From positions 1-45,854 of the forward strand of contig NZ_JACSQQ010000011.1 of assembly GCF_014836555.1 (NCBI RefSeq): DNA of 45,854 nucleotides. The letters are read 5' to 3'. This DNA is from Oerskovia rustica. Its GTDB lineage: Bacteria > Actinomycetota > Actinomycetes > Actinomycetales > Cellulomonadaceae. The position numbers and the translations under genes were made by a program. Each line of letters begins with the position of its first letter. The first letter of the stretch is position 1. The notes below the pieces were generated by a model. It had not been told where the DNA came from and made no database searches. It saw nothing but the letters and a program-made list of their open reading frames with translations. Positions 6,707-15,439 of the stretch are shown here, piece after piece.

Positions 6707-8086
6707 GTGAGCAGCTCTCGTCCTTTGCGTGTCGCCATTGTTGGCGCTGGTCCTGCTGGTATCTATGCGGCGGACATTCTGTCGAAGACGGGTGTCGAGG
6801 TCGGTATCGACCTGTTCGAGCGTCTTCCTGCGCCGTTCGGGTTGGTGCGGTACGGGGTGGCTCCGGATCATCCGCGGATCAAGCAGATCATCGTGGCGTT
6901 GCACAAGGTGTTGGCGCGTGGTGATGTGCGGTTGTTGGCGAACGTGGAGTACGGGGTGGATCTCAAGCTGGATGATCTGCGGCAGTTCTATGACGCGGTG
7001 ATCTTCTCGACGGGGTCGATCCGGGATGCGGCGTTGGCGGTCGAGGGGATCGATCTGCCGGGTTCGTTCGGTGCGGCGGACTTCGTGTCCTGGTACGACG
7101 GTCACCCTGACGTGGCGCGCACGTGGCCGTTGGAGGCGCAGCAGGTCGCGGTGCTGGGGGCGGGGAACGTGGCGTTGGACGTGGCGCGGGTGCTGGCCAA
7201 GCATGCTGATGATCTTCTTCCGACGGAGATCCCGGAGAACGTGTACCGGGGGCTCAAGGAGTCGCCGGTCACGGACGTGCACGTGTTCGCGCGCCGTGGT
7301 CCGGCGCAGGCGAAGTTCTCCCCGCTCGAGCTGCGTGAGCTGGGGCATGTGCCGGACGTGGACGTGATCGTGTATCCGGAGGACTTCGAGTTCGACGAGG
7401 GGTCGATGGCGGCGATCAACTCGTCGAACCAGACGAAGCAGGTCGTCAAGACCCTGACGGACTGGACGTTGAAGGACCCGTCGGAGTTCACGGCGTCGCG
7501 GCGGTTGCACCTGCACTTCTTGCACGCGCCGGTCGCGGTGCTGGGGGATGGCAGGGTCGAGGGGTTGCGCACCGAGCGGACCCGGTTGAACGGGGACGGG
7601 ACCGTCAGCGGGACGGGGGAGTTCTTCGAGTGGCCGGTGCAGGCGGTCTACCGGGCGGTGGGGTACTTCGGGTCGCCGTTGCCCGAGATCCCGTTCGACG
7701 ATCTCAAGGGTGTGATCCCCAACCGTGAGGGTCGGGTGATCGACATCGACGGTGCGCAGATCCCGGGTGTGTACGCGACGGGGTGGATCAAGCGTGGCCC
7801 GGTCGGGTTGATCGGGCACACCAAGTCCGACGCGTCCGAGACCGTCCGCCACCTCGTCGAGGACCTCGCCGACTCCCGCACGGCCGCCCACCCCAAGCCG
7901 GAGAGCATCGTCGAGTTCCTGACCGAGCGCGGGGTGGACGTGGTCCAGTGGGCCGACTGGGAGGTCCTGGACGCCCACGAGCGCACCCTCGGGGAGCCGC
8001 ACGGGCGCGAGCGCATCAAGGTCGTGCCCCGCGAGGACATGATCCGCATCGCCCGCCGCCAGACCGAGGCAGCCACCGAAGCCTGA
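6707..8086 (+). CDS. fprA: Ferredoxin/adrenodoxin-type NADP+ reductase (FprA)
   Basis: A 459-residue FAD enzyme that passes electrons between NADPH and ferredoxin, close in length to mycobacterial FprA (about 456). The FAD Rossmann motif GAGPAG is at residues 13-18, followed by FGLVRYGVAPDHP; the NADP-binding motif GAGNVALDVAR and the C-terminal ATGWIKRGPVGLIGHTKSDA are as in the adrenodoxin reductase family. GTG 6707 was chosen because GGAAGG precedes it and the promoter overlaps any earlier start. Codon use changes inside the gene: up to about 7800 Leu is often TTG and many codons end in G or T, while the last 80 codons use C-ending codons like the neighbours. Confidence 0.96.
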   Translation: MSSSRPLRVAIVGAGPAGIYAADILSKTGVEVGIDLFERLPAPFGLVRYGVAPDHPRIKQIIVALHKVLARGDVRLLANVEYGVDLKLDDLRQFYDAVIFSTGSIRDAALAVEGIDLPGSFGAADFVSWYDGHPDVARTWPLEAQQVAVLGAGNVALDVARVLAKHADDLLPTEIPENVYRGLKESPVTDVHVFARRGPAQAKFSPLELRELGHVPDVDVIVYPEDFEFDEGSMAAINSSNQTKQVVKTLTDWTLKDPSEFTASRRLHLHFLHAPVAVLGDGRVEGLRTERTRLNGDGTVSGTGEFFEWPVQAVYRAVGYFGSPLPEIPFDDLKGVIPNREGRVIDIDGAQIPGVYATGWIKRGPVGLIGHTKSDASETVRHLVEDLADSRTAAHPKPESIVEFLTERGVDVVQWADWEVLDAHERTLGEPHGRERIKVVPREDMIRIARRQTEAATEA

Positions 8087-8101
8087 GGCAGCCACGCACC
8101 T

Positions 8102-8137
8102 CGACGGCGCCCCGCCCACCCGGGCCGGACGCCGTCG
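8102..8137. terminator. Possible bidirectional hairpin after fprA
   Basis: CGACGGCG (8102-8109) and CGCCGTCG (8130-8137) form an 8-bp stem with a 20-base GC-rich loop, between the convergent ends of fprA and the gene at 8162. No U-tract follows, as is common in high-GC actinobacteria. Confidence 0.4.
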
Positions 8138-8161
8138 TCGTCCCTGCGAAGCCCGCCGCGC

Positions 8162-8749
8162 TCAGGCCTGACGCCCCGCCAGTCCGAGCAGCCTCGTGAG
8201 GTCGGACGCGTCGTCGGGCACGGGGAGCGGACCCGCGAACAGGCGGCTCGCCGCGAACATGCCCTTGCGGCGCCGGGCGTAGCCCAGGACGAACGACACG
8301 AGCTGCGGGCCCAGGTCCGCGTCGACGCCGATGCCCTGCGCGAGGTCCCACGCGTGGACCGTGAGGTCGAACGTCATCTGGTGCGCGTACTCGGTCGCCG
8401 GGGCGTCGCCGTACGACAGGTGCACCACCCGGTCCAGGGCGCCTGGTGCGAGGAACGCCTCGCGCGACTGGGTCGACGCGTCGATCCACGCGTCGACCGG
8501 GTCGTCGCCCAGGACGTCGCCGTCGAAGACCGTGCCGACGTCGGCGACCGTCCGGCCCGCGAGGAGCTCGGGCGCCCAGAGCTGCTCGGAGACCAGGTGG
8601 TTGACGAGGTCGTGGACGGTCCACTCGTCGTCGGGCGTGGGCAGGTCCCACTGGTCGTCCTGGACCCGCCGGACCAGGTGGTCGAACGCCCCGATCGCGT
8701 CGCCGTGCGCCGCCAGGAGGTGCTCGTGCGACGAGACCGCGGTGCTCAC
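8162..8749 (-). CDS. TIGR03086-type DinB-like metal-binding protein
   Basis: A 195-residue four-helix-bundle protein of the mycothiol-dependent maleylpyruvate isomerase N-terminal/DinB-like superfamily, TIGR03086 branch. Diagnostic parts are EWTVHDLVNHLVSEQLWAPELL near residue 42 and FDLTVHAWDLAQGIG near 126; these His residues normally bind a divalent metal. Members often pair with mycothiol chemistry, and mshD is present elsewhere in this window, but the actual reaction is unknown. The GTG start at 8749 overlaps the stop of the upstream VOC-family gene (GTGA), so both are probably co-translated. Confidence 0.85.
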   Translation of the reverse strand: MSTAVSSHEHLLAAHGDAIGAFDHLVRRVQDDQWDLPTPDDEWTVHDLVNHLVSEQLWAPELLAGRTVADVGTVFDGDVLGDDPVDAWIDASTQSREAFLAPGALDRVVHLSYGDAPATEYAHQMTFDLTVHAWDLAQGIGVDADLGPQLVSFVLGYARRRKGMFAASRLFAGPLPVPDDASDLTRLLGLAGRQA

Positions 8750-9120
8750 GGGTTGCTCAGGATCGCGAGGACGTTGCGCGCCGGGTCCTTGAACCAGGCG
8801 ATCGCCGGGCCCTCGGGGCCGCGGGCGATGCCCTTGTCGTCCTGGTCGAACCCCACGTAGCGCTCGAACTCGACACCCTTCGCGGCGAGCTCGTCGACGG
8901 CGGCCTCGACGTCGTCGACCCCGAAGTTGAGGACCGTGAACGACGCTGCGACGTGGTTCTTCTTGGGGTAGACGAACACGTGGCCGCCCGACCCGAGGCG
9001 CAGGTCAAGACCCATGGGCGTCTGGTCGACCTCGATGCCCACGACGTCGGCGTAGAACGCCCGCGCGGCGTCCAGGTCGTTCACCGAGAAGCTGCTGAAT
9101 GCGTTCGTCGTCGAGACCAT
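8746..9120 (-). CDS. VOC/glyoxalase-superfamily protein
   Basis: A 124-residue single-domain vicinal-oxygen-chelate protein with the paired beta-alpha-beta-beta-beta pattern: FSVNDLDAARAFYADVVG at the start, FTVLNFGVDDVEAAVDELAAKG in the middle and IAWFKDPARNVLAILSNP at the end. Such proteins include glyoxalases, dioxygenases and antibiotic-binding proteins; the His metal ligands of true glyoxalase I are not evident, so catalysis is uncertain. ATG 9120 was preferred because AAGGAG (9132-9127) lies six bases upstream. First gene of a two-gene unit with the TIGR03086 gene. Confidence 0.85.
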   Translation of the reverse strand: MVSTTNAFSSFSVNDLDAARAFYADVVGIEVDQTPMGLDLRLGSGGHVFVYPKKNHVAASFTVLNFGVDDVEAAVDELAAKGVEFERYVGFDQDDKGIARGPEGPAIAWFKDPARNVLAILSNP

Positions 9121-9257
9121 CGGGTGCTCCTTGTCCACGGCAGATCCACAGGGGGTGGCGTCGTCGGCGCCTCTTCCACGATGGCACGGAACGCCGACGG
9201 TGACGAGGGGAGCGCCTCCGCTTGCGACGGACCCCGTCGGCGCGCGAAGGTACGCGG

Positions 9258-10853
9258 GTGCCTTCGACCCCCCTCGTCCGTCATGTCCTCTTCCCGGGAC
9301 GCCACCACCTCGTGACCCGTTTCCAGGTCGACTACCTGCGGGCGCTGCGCGCCGGGCTGGTGAGCGACCTCGACGGCGTGCCCGTGCGCTGCTCCCCGGA
9401 CGCAGTGGTGGTGTGGGCCGTGACGTCCGCGAACCATGCGGGCACGCGCCGCAACCCGGTCCCGGGGCACCGGCGCGAGGCGCTCATCGAGCACGTGACG
9501 GCAGTCGAGCACCTGCCGAGCCTCGTGGTCCCGGTCCCGGACGTGGCGCCGCACCCGCGGTTCGCGCACCTCGTCGCGACCACCGTCGAGACGGCGACCG
9601 GTCACGCCGTGACGCTCGACCCGCACGACACGGTCGTGGCCTGCTCGACCCCGGAGGTCATCGCGGCCTACCAGGAGCTCGGGTTCCGGGTCGTGGGCGT
9701 CGAGCTCGACGCGACCGACGCCCAGGGCGAGGGGCCCGCCCGCCCGTGGGACGCCGTCGGGCGCCTGGCTGCGGGGGACCCGACGTGGACCGACGTCGCG
9801 CACCCCGTCGTGCCGGGCTTCTTCCGGCGCTACGGGCTCGAGGCGCAGATCGTCCAGGTCTTCGCCGACCCGGTCGTCTCGGGCGACGGCGACCTCACTG
9901 CGACGCGCGACTACCGGACGTACGCCGCGGCGTTCGAGGACGCCTCGCGCCGCAAGTGGGAGCAGGTGCGCCCGTACGTGCTCCCCGGGCGGATCGTCGA
10001 CATCGGCTGCGCGACAGGAGGGCTGCTCGAGCTCGTCGCGGCCGAGCCACGCCTGCACGAGTCGGACCTCTTCGGCGTCGACGTCGCGCGCCACCTCGTG
10101 GCCGAGGCCGAGCACAAGAAGACGCAGGGCGTGTTCGCGAACCCCAACGTGTGGTTCGTGCAGGCCAACATCCTGCGCGGTGAGGTCATGCCCGAGCGCA
10201 GCGTCGACACGACCGTCACGATCGCGCTCACGCACGAGATCTCCTCGTACGGCGAGGGCGTCCTCGACGTCGGACGGTTCGCTCACCGCACGTTCGTCCA
10301 CACCCGCCCGGGCGGGGTCTGGATCAACAGCGACGTGTGCGGCCCCGCGGACGGCGACCGCGTGGTGCACCTGACCCTCCGGGACGACGACGGCGCGAGC
10401 CCGGGCGTCGTGACGGACCTCGACGAGTGGACGCGGCCCGACGTCGCCGCGCACGTCCGGGCGTTGTCGACGGCTTCCAGGATGCGCCAGTTCGCCGTCG
10501 ACTTCCCGCGCCTGTCCGGTGCGTCGTTCGCGGTCGAGGAGGTCGCGGCTGCGACGTTCCGGCTCACGCTGCGCGACGCCATGGAGTTCCTCACGACCAA
10601 GGACTACGCCGACAACTGGCTGTCCGAGTGCCACGAGCGGTTCTGCGACCTGGACGGCGACGCGTGGGCCGACCTGCTGGCGGGTGCGGGCTTCGAGCTG
10701 GGGCCCGAGAGCGGTGCGTGGCGCAACGAGTGGCTCGTCGAGCACTCGTTCGCGCCCGTGGCGACGCTGACGGACGCAGCGACGGGTGAGCCGGTCGACT
10801 GGCCCGACACGCACGTGCTGACGGTCGCGCGCCGACCCGTGCTCGGCGCGTAG
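9258..10853 (+). CDS. Fusion of NMNAT-like nucleotidyltransferase domain and SAM methyltransferase
   Basis: A 531-residue two-domain protein. Residues 1-200 resemble NadM-type nucleotidyltransferases: VLFPGRHHLVTRFQ at the N-terminus, VVVWAVTSANHAGTRRNP followed by HRREALIEHV, and DAVGRLAAGDPTWTDVAHPV, which parallels the conserved R-x-x-x-x-G-x-x-W region. The HxGH motif is replaced by TRFQ. From about 215 on a class I methyltransferase follows, with motif I VDIGCATGG near 247 and FGVDVARHLVAEAE as motif II. The product is not one I recognise. GTG 9258 has GAAGG seven bases upstream; TTG 9222 is an alternative. It ends three bases before the convergent MFS gene. Confidence 0.85.
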   Translation: MPSTPLVRHVLFPGRHHLVTRFQVDYLRALRAGLVSDLDGVPVRCSPDAVVVWAVTSANHAGTRRNPVPGHRREALIEHVTAVEHLPSLVVPVPDVAPHPRFAHLVATTVETATGHAVTLDPHDTVVACSTPEVIAAYQELGFRVVGVELDATDAQGEGPARPWDAVGRLAAGDPTWTDVAHPVVPGFFRRYGLEAQIVQVFADPVVSGDGDLTATRDYRTYAAAFEDASRRKWEQVRPYVLPGRIVDIGCATGGLLELVAAEPRLHESDLFGVDVARHLVAEAEHKKTQGVFANPNVWFVQANILRGEVMPERSVDTTVTIALTHEISSYGEGVLDVGRFAHRTFVHTRPGGVWINSDVCGPADGDRVVHLTLRDDDGASPGVVTDLDEWTRPDVAAHVRALSTASRMRQFAVDFPRLSGASFAVEEVAAATFRLTLRDAMEFLTTKDYADNWLSECHERFCDLDGDAWADLLAGAGFELGPESGAWRNEWLVEHSFAPVATLTDAATGEPVDWPDTHVLTVARRPVLGA

Positions 10854-10856
10854 GGG

Positions 10857-12059
10857 TCAGTCGGCCCTGCGCGCGCTGACGACCTCGACCGTCCCGACGG
10901 CGGCGGCGAGGGCTGCCACGACGGCCGCGAAGACGAGGCCCGCCTCGCGGAGACCGACGACGCTCGTGAGCAGCCCGACGCCGATCGCCGGCACGGCGAG
11001 CATCAGGTAGAGGCCCGCGAAGAAGGACGAGGAGACCTCGCCGCGCTGGGTGGGAGGGACCTGCTCGACGGTCGTGGCGATCCCCGCGTTCAGGCACAGC
11101 CCACCGGAGACGCCCAGCACGGTCGCGGCGACGATCAACGGGACCAGCGTCGCACCGGCGAGCGCCGTCGCGAGGGCTGCGGACGCCAGGACGAGCCCCG
11201 CACACCCCACGGGAAGCGCGACGCGCGGCCGCATCCGTCGGGCGACGAGCTGGCCGACCGCCATGCCGGCGAAGGCGAGGAACACGACGGATCCGGCGAG
11301 TGCGTGGCTCTCGAGATGCAGCTCCCTGGCCAGGAACAGCGCCGTGACGGCGGTGAGCACGCCGGTGACGGCGAACCCGGTCCCGGCCGCGAGCACCGCG
11401 CGGGCGAACGCACCCCGGATCGAGGCGGGGACGCGGAGGCGGTGCGGTCGGACGCGCAGGCGACCGAGGTGGGCAGGGGCGGGTGCCCAGGCCAGGAGGC
11501 CGACGAGCGCCACGACGCACAGCACGAGATGGACGGCGTACGGAGTCGTCAGGGGCGAGGGGGCGGCGGAGGCGAGGACGCCCGCGAGGAGCGTGCCCAG
11601 TGCGAGCCCGCCGGTGTTCGCGGCGACCGCGAGCGTCCCGGCCGCAGCCTTCTTCTCCGCCGGGAACAGGTCGATGACCGCAGCGGTTCCCGTGCCGCTC
11701 ATGAGCCCTGCGCCGAGGCCCGAGACCACGCGTGCGACGACGAGCAGCGGGAGCGATGGTGGCAGGAGGAAGAGGGCCGCGCTGAGGAGCGCGAGGCCTG
11801 CGGCGACCAGGAGCACGGGGCGCCGACCGACGTCGTCGGAGAGTCGCCCGAAGAGCGACAGGGCACCGACGACGCCGACCGCGTACACCGCGAAGAGCAC
11901 GGTCACGGTCAGGGGGGAGAACGCGAGCTCGGCCGAGTAGATCGAGTAGAGCGGGGTGGGAAGCGTGGTTCCCATCATCGTGACGAGGAAGGCGAACGCC
12001 GTCGCGGTGATCGCGCGCCGGGACGGTCCGCGCGCGGGCTCTGCCGTGGTGGGTGACAT
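10857..12059 (-). CDS. MFS efflux transporter
   Basis: A 400-residue inner-membrane transporter with about 12 hydrophobic segments. Motif A is seen as GRLSDDVGRRPVLL after helix 2, and RVVSGLGAGLMSGTGTAAVIDLF fits the antiporter helix 4/5 region. It belongs to the DHA1-like drug/proton antiporter group; the substrate is unknown. ATG 12059 has AAGGAG eight bases upstream, which favours it over a start 60 bases earlier that would lie inside the operator. It is divergent from a TetR regulator whose operator-like repeats fill the gap, so drug-induced derepression is likely. Confidence 0.9.
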   Translation of the reverse strand: MSPTTAEPARGPSRRAITATAFAFLVTMMGTTLPTPLYSIYSAELAFSPLTVTVLFAVYAVGVVGALSLFGRLSDDVGRRPVLLVAAGLALLSAALFLLPPSLPLLVVARVVSGLGAGLMSGTGTAAVIDLFPAEKKAAAGTLAVAANTGGLALGTLLAGVLASAAPSPLTTPYAVHLVLCVVALVGLLAWAPAPAHLGRLRVRPHRLRVPASIRGAFARAVLAAGTGFAVTGVLTAVTALFLARELHLESHALAGSVVFLAFAGMAVGQLVARRMRPRVALPVGCAGLVLASAALATALAGATLVPLIVAATVLGVSGGLCLNAGIATTVEQVPPTQRGEVSSSFFAGLYLMLAVPAIGVGLLTSVVGLREAGLVFAAVVAALAAAVGTVEVVSARRAD

Positions 12060-12087
12060 GGACGGCACTCCTTGGTATCGAGTCAAT

Positions 12088-12182
12088 GTGTCTCGAAAGG
12101 CTAGCAGGTTTCGATACACCGGGTCTCGTTATGGTGGGTCGGACTGCTGTCGTCGAAGTTTCGGTACAGCGAGCATCGAAAC
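12088..12182. promoter_or_regulatory. Two TetR operator-like inverted repeats
   Basis: GTGTCTCGAAA (12088-12098) and TTTCGATACAC (12109-12119) are inverted with one mismatch around a 10-bp spacer. GTTTCG (12158-12163) and CGAAAC (12177-12182) are a second inverted pair sharing the TTTCG core. The first flanks a minus-strand TAGCCT -10 candidate for the MFS gene; the second ends three bases before TAGCGT (12185-12190), the likely -10 of tetR. One repressor could thus control both genes. Confidence 0.65.
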
Positions 12183-12197
12183 TGGTAGCGTCGGTGC

Positions 12198-12770
12198 ATG
12201 GTTGACCCCACGCGACCGCTCGGCCGCCCACGCAGCGAGGACGCACGCCTGGCCGTGCTCCGCGCCGTCGACGACATGCTCGTCGAGGACGGCTATGCCG
12301 CGATGACGATGAAGGGCATCGCCGAGCGGGCGAAGGTCGGCCGCCAGACCGTCTACCGCTGGTGGTCGTCGAAGGCCGAGATCCTCCTCGAGGCGAGCGC
12401 GGCCGACGCCGCTCGCGAGCTCTCGGTGCCGCCCGGTCCCGACGCCGAGACCCAGGTCACCAGCTTCCTCGCTGCGCTCTCCGCCTTCCTGACGGGCTCG
12501 GACGCCGGGCTCGCCTACCGTGCCCTGCTGGGCGAGGCGCAGCACGACCGGCAGGTCGCGGAGCTGCTGCGCGGCACCGACGTGCTGGGCGACGCCGCGC
12601 GTGCGGTCATCCGTGACGCACAGGAACGCGGCGCCCTGGACGAGAGCGACGACGTCGGCGCGCTGGTCGCCGAGCTCGTCGGGCCGCTCGTGTTCCGCAT
12701 CCTCTCCGAGGACTGGAGGGCGGAGCAGGGCGAGCTGCAGGCGATGGCCCAGCGCTTCCTCGGCCGTTGA
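12198..12770 (+). CDS. TetR-family transcriptional regulator
   Basis: A 190-residue repressor. The N-terminal helix-turn-helix spans about residues 14-58 (AVDDMLVEDGYAAMTMKGIAERAKVGRQTVYRWW), a strong TetR match; the rest is an all-helical ligand/dimer domain ending in DVGALVAELVGPLVFRIL. ATG 12198 lies seven bases after TAGCGT, with no Shine-Dalgarno site, so the mRNA is probably leaderless. It is divergent from the MFS gene and probably represses both through the repeats between them. The inducer is unknown. Confidence 0.93.
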   Translation: MVDPTRPLGRPRSEDARLAVLRAVDDMLVEDGYAAMTMKGIAERAKVGRQTVYRWWSSKAEILLEASAADAARELSVPPGPDAETQVTSFLAALSAFLTGSDAGLAYRALLGEAQHDRQVAELLRGTDVLGDAARAVIRDAQERGALDESDDVGALVAELVGPLVFRILSEDWRAEQGELQAMAQRFLGR

Positions 12771-12846
12771 CCCGGCGGCGCGGCCCCAGGCGTGATACTC
12801 CTGATCCCTCCCGTCTCTCGCACCCCCGTCGCTTGGAGTCCTCTGC

Positions 12847-14664
12847 ATGAGCGCGACCCTACCCACGCGCTGGACCGCCACGCTCGACCGCGACGCGCCG
12901 CTGCCCGAGTACCCGCGCCCGCAGCTCGCCCGCGACAGCTACCTCAACCTCAACGGGGTGTGGGAGTACGCCGTCACGGCGCAGGGTCCCGGTCCGGCGG
13001 GCTCGCTGGGCGGCACCGTGCCCGACGAGTTCGACGGCGAGATCGTCGTGCCCTTCTCACCCGAGTCGCCGCTGTCCGGGGTGGGACGCCAGCTCCAGCC
13101 CGACGAGGCGCTCTGGTACCGCCGCGACCTGTCGCTCCCGGACGGGTTCGTGCCCGACGACGGCCGCGTCCTGCTGCACTTCGGTGCGGTCGACCAGTCG
13201 TGCCGCGTCCTGGTCGACGGCGTCGAGGTGGGGCGTCACACCGGCGGCTACCTGCCGTTCGCGTGCGACGTCACGGACGCCCTCGCCGGTGCGCCGGGCG
13301 CGGCGCACGAGCTCCTCGTCGAGGTCACCGACGTCAGCGACACCAGCTTCCACGCGCGCGGCAAGCAGAACCTCGCGCGGGGCGGCATCTGGTACACGGC
13401 GCAGTCGGGTATCTGGCAGACCGTGTGGGTCGAGGCCGTGCCCGCCCTGCACGTCGCACGGCTCACGCTCGTGCCGGACCTCCCGGGCGGCCGCCTCGAC
13501 GTGACCGTCCACGCGGGCGAGACGCCCGCCGGGGCGGGCGGCGGCGTCGGGCAGGACACGCCCGTGGCGCGCATCCAGGTGCACGACGGCGCCACCCTCG
13601 TCGCGCAGGTCGACGCGCCCGTGGGCGTGGTCGCCCGCGTCCCCGTGCCCGACCCGCACCTGTGGACGCCCGCGGACCCGCACCTGTACGACGTGACGGT
13701 GACCCTCGGCGACGACGAGGTGCGCAGCTACGCAGGGCTCCGGTCGTTCGGCGTCGGCCCCGACGCGCAGGGGGTGCCGCGCCTGCTGCTCAACGGCGAA
13801 CCGTACTTCCACGCCGGGGTCCTGGACCAGGGGTACTGGTCCGACGGGCTGCTCACCGCGCCGTCGGACGAGGCCATGGTCCACGACATCGCGACCATGA
13901 AGGACCTCGGGTTCACCATGCTGCGCAAGCACATCAAGATCGAGCCCCTGCGCTGGTACCACCACTGCGACCGGCTCGGGATGCTCGTGTGGCAGGACAT
14001 GGTCAACGGGGGCGGCCCGTACCGGCCCGCGGTCGTCAAGGCGCCCGTGCTCCTGCCGCTGCGCCTGAGCGACCGGTTCCACGCCCTGTTCGGCCGGGGC
14101 GACGCCGAGGGCCGCGAGGAGTTCCTCCGCGAGGTCGACGCGACCGTCGAGCACCTGCGCGACGTCGTGAGCCTCGCGGTCTGGGTGCCGTTCAACGAGG
14201 CCTGGGGGCAGTTCGACGCGGCCAAGGTCGCGGCCCGCGTCAAGGCCCTCGACCCGACGCGGTCGGTGGACCACGCGAGCGGCTGGCACGACCAGGGCGC
14301 GGGGAACCTGCGGAGCCTGCACGTGTACCTCAAGCCGTTCCGCGTACCGCCACGGCGTGACCGGCGGGCGCTCGTGCTCTCGGAGTACGGCGGCTACAGC
14401 CTGCGGGTCGAGGGGCACGTCGCCGGGGAGAAGGACTTCGGGTACGCGACGTACGCCGACGCAGGCGCGCTCGGCGCCGCGTTCGAGGCGCTGCACCGCG
14501 AGCAGGTCGTGCCCGCCATCGCGCGCGGCCTGGCCGCGACGGTCTACACCCAGGTCTCGGACGTCGAGGACGAGACCAACGGGCTGCTGACCTACGACCG
14601 GGAGGTCGCCAAGCTCCCGGCCGACCTGGTGCGCGCGGTCAACGTCGAGCTGCGGCTGGGCTGA
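12847..14664 (+). CDS. Glycoside hydrolase family 2 enzyme
   Basis: A 605-residue retaining glycosidase with the GH2 order: jelly-roll sugar-binding domain (LNGVWEYAV, WYRRDLSL, GAVDQSCRVLVDGVEVG, GGYLPF), immunoglobulin-like domain, then a TIM barrel from about 300. The acid/base Glu is E451 in PFNEAWGQF and the nucleophile is probably E513 in VLSEYGGYS. No signal peptide, so a cytosolic enzyme acting on imported oligosaccharides. Specificity among beta-galactosidase, glucuronidase and others cannot be read from the sequence. It is shorter than E. coli LacZ and lacks the C-terminal domain 5. ATG 12847 has TTGGAG upstream. It ends seven bases before the convergent carboxypeptidase gene. Confidence 0.9.
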   Translation: MSATLPTRWTATLDRDAPLPEYPRPQLARDSYLNLNGVWEYAVTAQGPGPAGSLGGTVPDEFDGEIVVPFSPESPLSGVGRQLQPDEALWYRRDLSLPDGFVPDDGRVLLHFGAVDQSCRVLVDGVEVGRHTGGYLPFACDVTDALAGAPGAAHELLVEVTDVSDTSFHARGKQNLARGGIWYTAQSGIWQTVWVEAVPALHVARLTLVPDLPGGRLDVTVHAGETPAGAGGGVGQDTPVARIQVHDGATLVAQVDAPVGVVARVPVPDPHLWTPADPHLYDVTVTLGDDEVRSYAGLRSFGVGPDAQGVPRLLLNGEPYFHAGVLDQGYWSDGLLTAPSDEAMVHDIATMKDLGFTMLRKHIKIEPLRWYHHCDRLGMLVWQDMVNGGGPYRPAVVKAPVLLPLRLSDRFHALFGRGDAEGREEFLREVDATVEHLRDVVSLAVWVPFNEAWGQFDAAKVAARVKALDPTRSVDHASGWHDQGAGNLRSLHVYLKPFRVPPRRDRRALVLSEYGGYSLRVEGHVAGEKDFGYATYADAGALGAAFEALHREQVVPAIARGLAATVYTQVSDVEDETNGLLTYDREVAKLPADLVRAVNVELRLG

Positions 14665-14671
14665 CGACGGT

Positions 14672-15397
14672 TCAGCCCGCGGCATCCGGGAGGGGCTGCG
14701 GGCAGGTGCCGCCCGGCGTGGTGGCCAGCTCGAAGTGCCACATCTCGTTGGCGTACGTCTGGCACAGCCCGTACCGCGCGCCCTTGCGGATCGTCCAGTC
14801 CGCGCCGTCGGTCGGCCCGATGTCGACCGCCCGTCCCTGCACGTGCTCGGACGTCTCGGGCGTGCTGACGAACTTCCGGGCCTCGGCGAGCGAGCCGTAC
14901 CGGTCGACCGCACGGTCGAGGAGGCTCTGCTGGTAGTTGGTGCTGCGCCACCCGGACGTGACCCAGAAGTCGACGCCCGCCGCCTGCGCGTCGCGTGCCG
15001 CGGACTGGAGCGCTGTACGCAGGTCCTCGTCGAGCCCGGCGATCGCGGGGTGCTGGTCGTCGAACGGGTCGATCGTGTCGTCCTCCTGGCGCGGGTCGTC
15101 CTGGGCGGGGAGGTCCGGCGCGACGCCGGCCCCGGGCTCGGCGCCCGCTGCGCCGGCCCCGGTACCCGCGTCCTCGGTGCCGAGCGTGTCGGCGACGAGC
15201 GTGCGCAGGCCGCGGTCGGCGTCGGGCAGGAAGGCCCACGTGAGCGCCGCCACCACGGCGAGGACCGTGACGGCCGTGGCGAGGACGGCGGTGCGGCGCC
15301 GGCGGGCGCTCGGGCGGGGAGGTCGGGGCGCGCCGTCCTGCGGCGGTGCGGGGGTGGGCACCGGGGCGAACGAGGGCGGTGGGGTACGTGTGTCCAT
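14672..15397 (-). CDS. Membrane-anchored M15-family D,D-carboxypeptidase (VanY-like)
   Basis: A 241-residue zinc peptidase. A basic Pro-rich cytoplasmic start, one transmembrane helix (about 36-57), an Ala/Gly/Asp-rich linker, then the M15B domain: SGWRSTNYQQSLLDRAV (148-164), SEHVQGRAVDIG with Zn ligands H185 and D192, and NEMWHFEL with catalytic E218 and ligand H221. The family removes the terminal D-Ala of peptidoglycan stem peptides outside the membrane. It is divergent from vanR/vanS-like genes, so it is probably their target. ATG 15397 was chosen; ATG 15421 would add eight residues. No vanHAX genes are nearby, so glycopeptide resistance cannot be claimed. Confidence 0.9.
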   Translation of the reverse strand: MDTRTPPPSFAPVPTPAPPQDGAPRPPRPSARRRRTAVLATAVTVLAVVAALTWAFLPDADRGLRTLVADTLGTEDAGTGAGAAGAEPGAGVAPDLPAQDDPRQEDDTIDPFDDQHPAIAGLDEDLRTALQSAARDAQAAGVDFWVTSGWRSTNYQQSLLDRAVDRYGSLAEARKFVSTPETSEHVQGRAVDIGPTDGADWTIRKGARYGLCQTYANEMWHFELATTPGGTCPQPLPDAAG

Positions 15398-15439
15398 GAC
15401 CACCACTGCACCCGTCGGCATGTTGTCCCGGCGTCTCAC

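Noticed and set aside
6506-8119. A 537-residue minus-strand frame opposite fprA
   Set aside because: It is antisense to a complete FprA with all cofactor motifs, and its His/Arg/Asp-rich translation has no domain.
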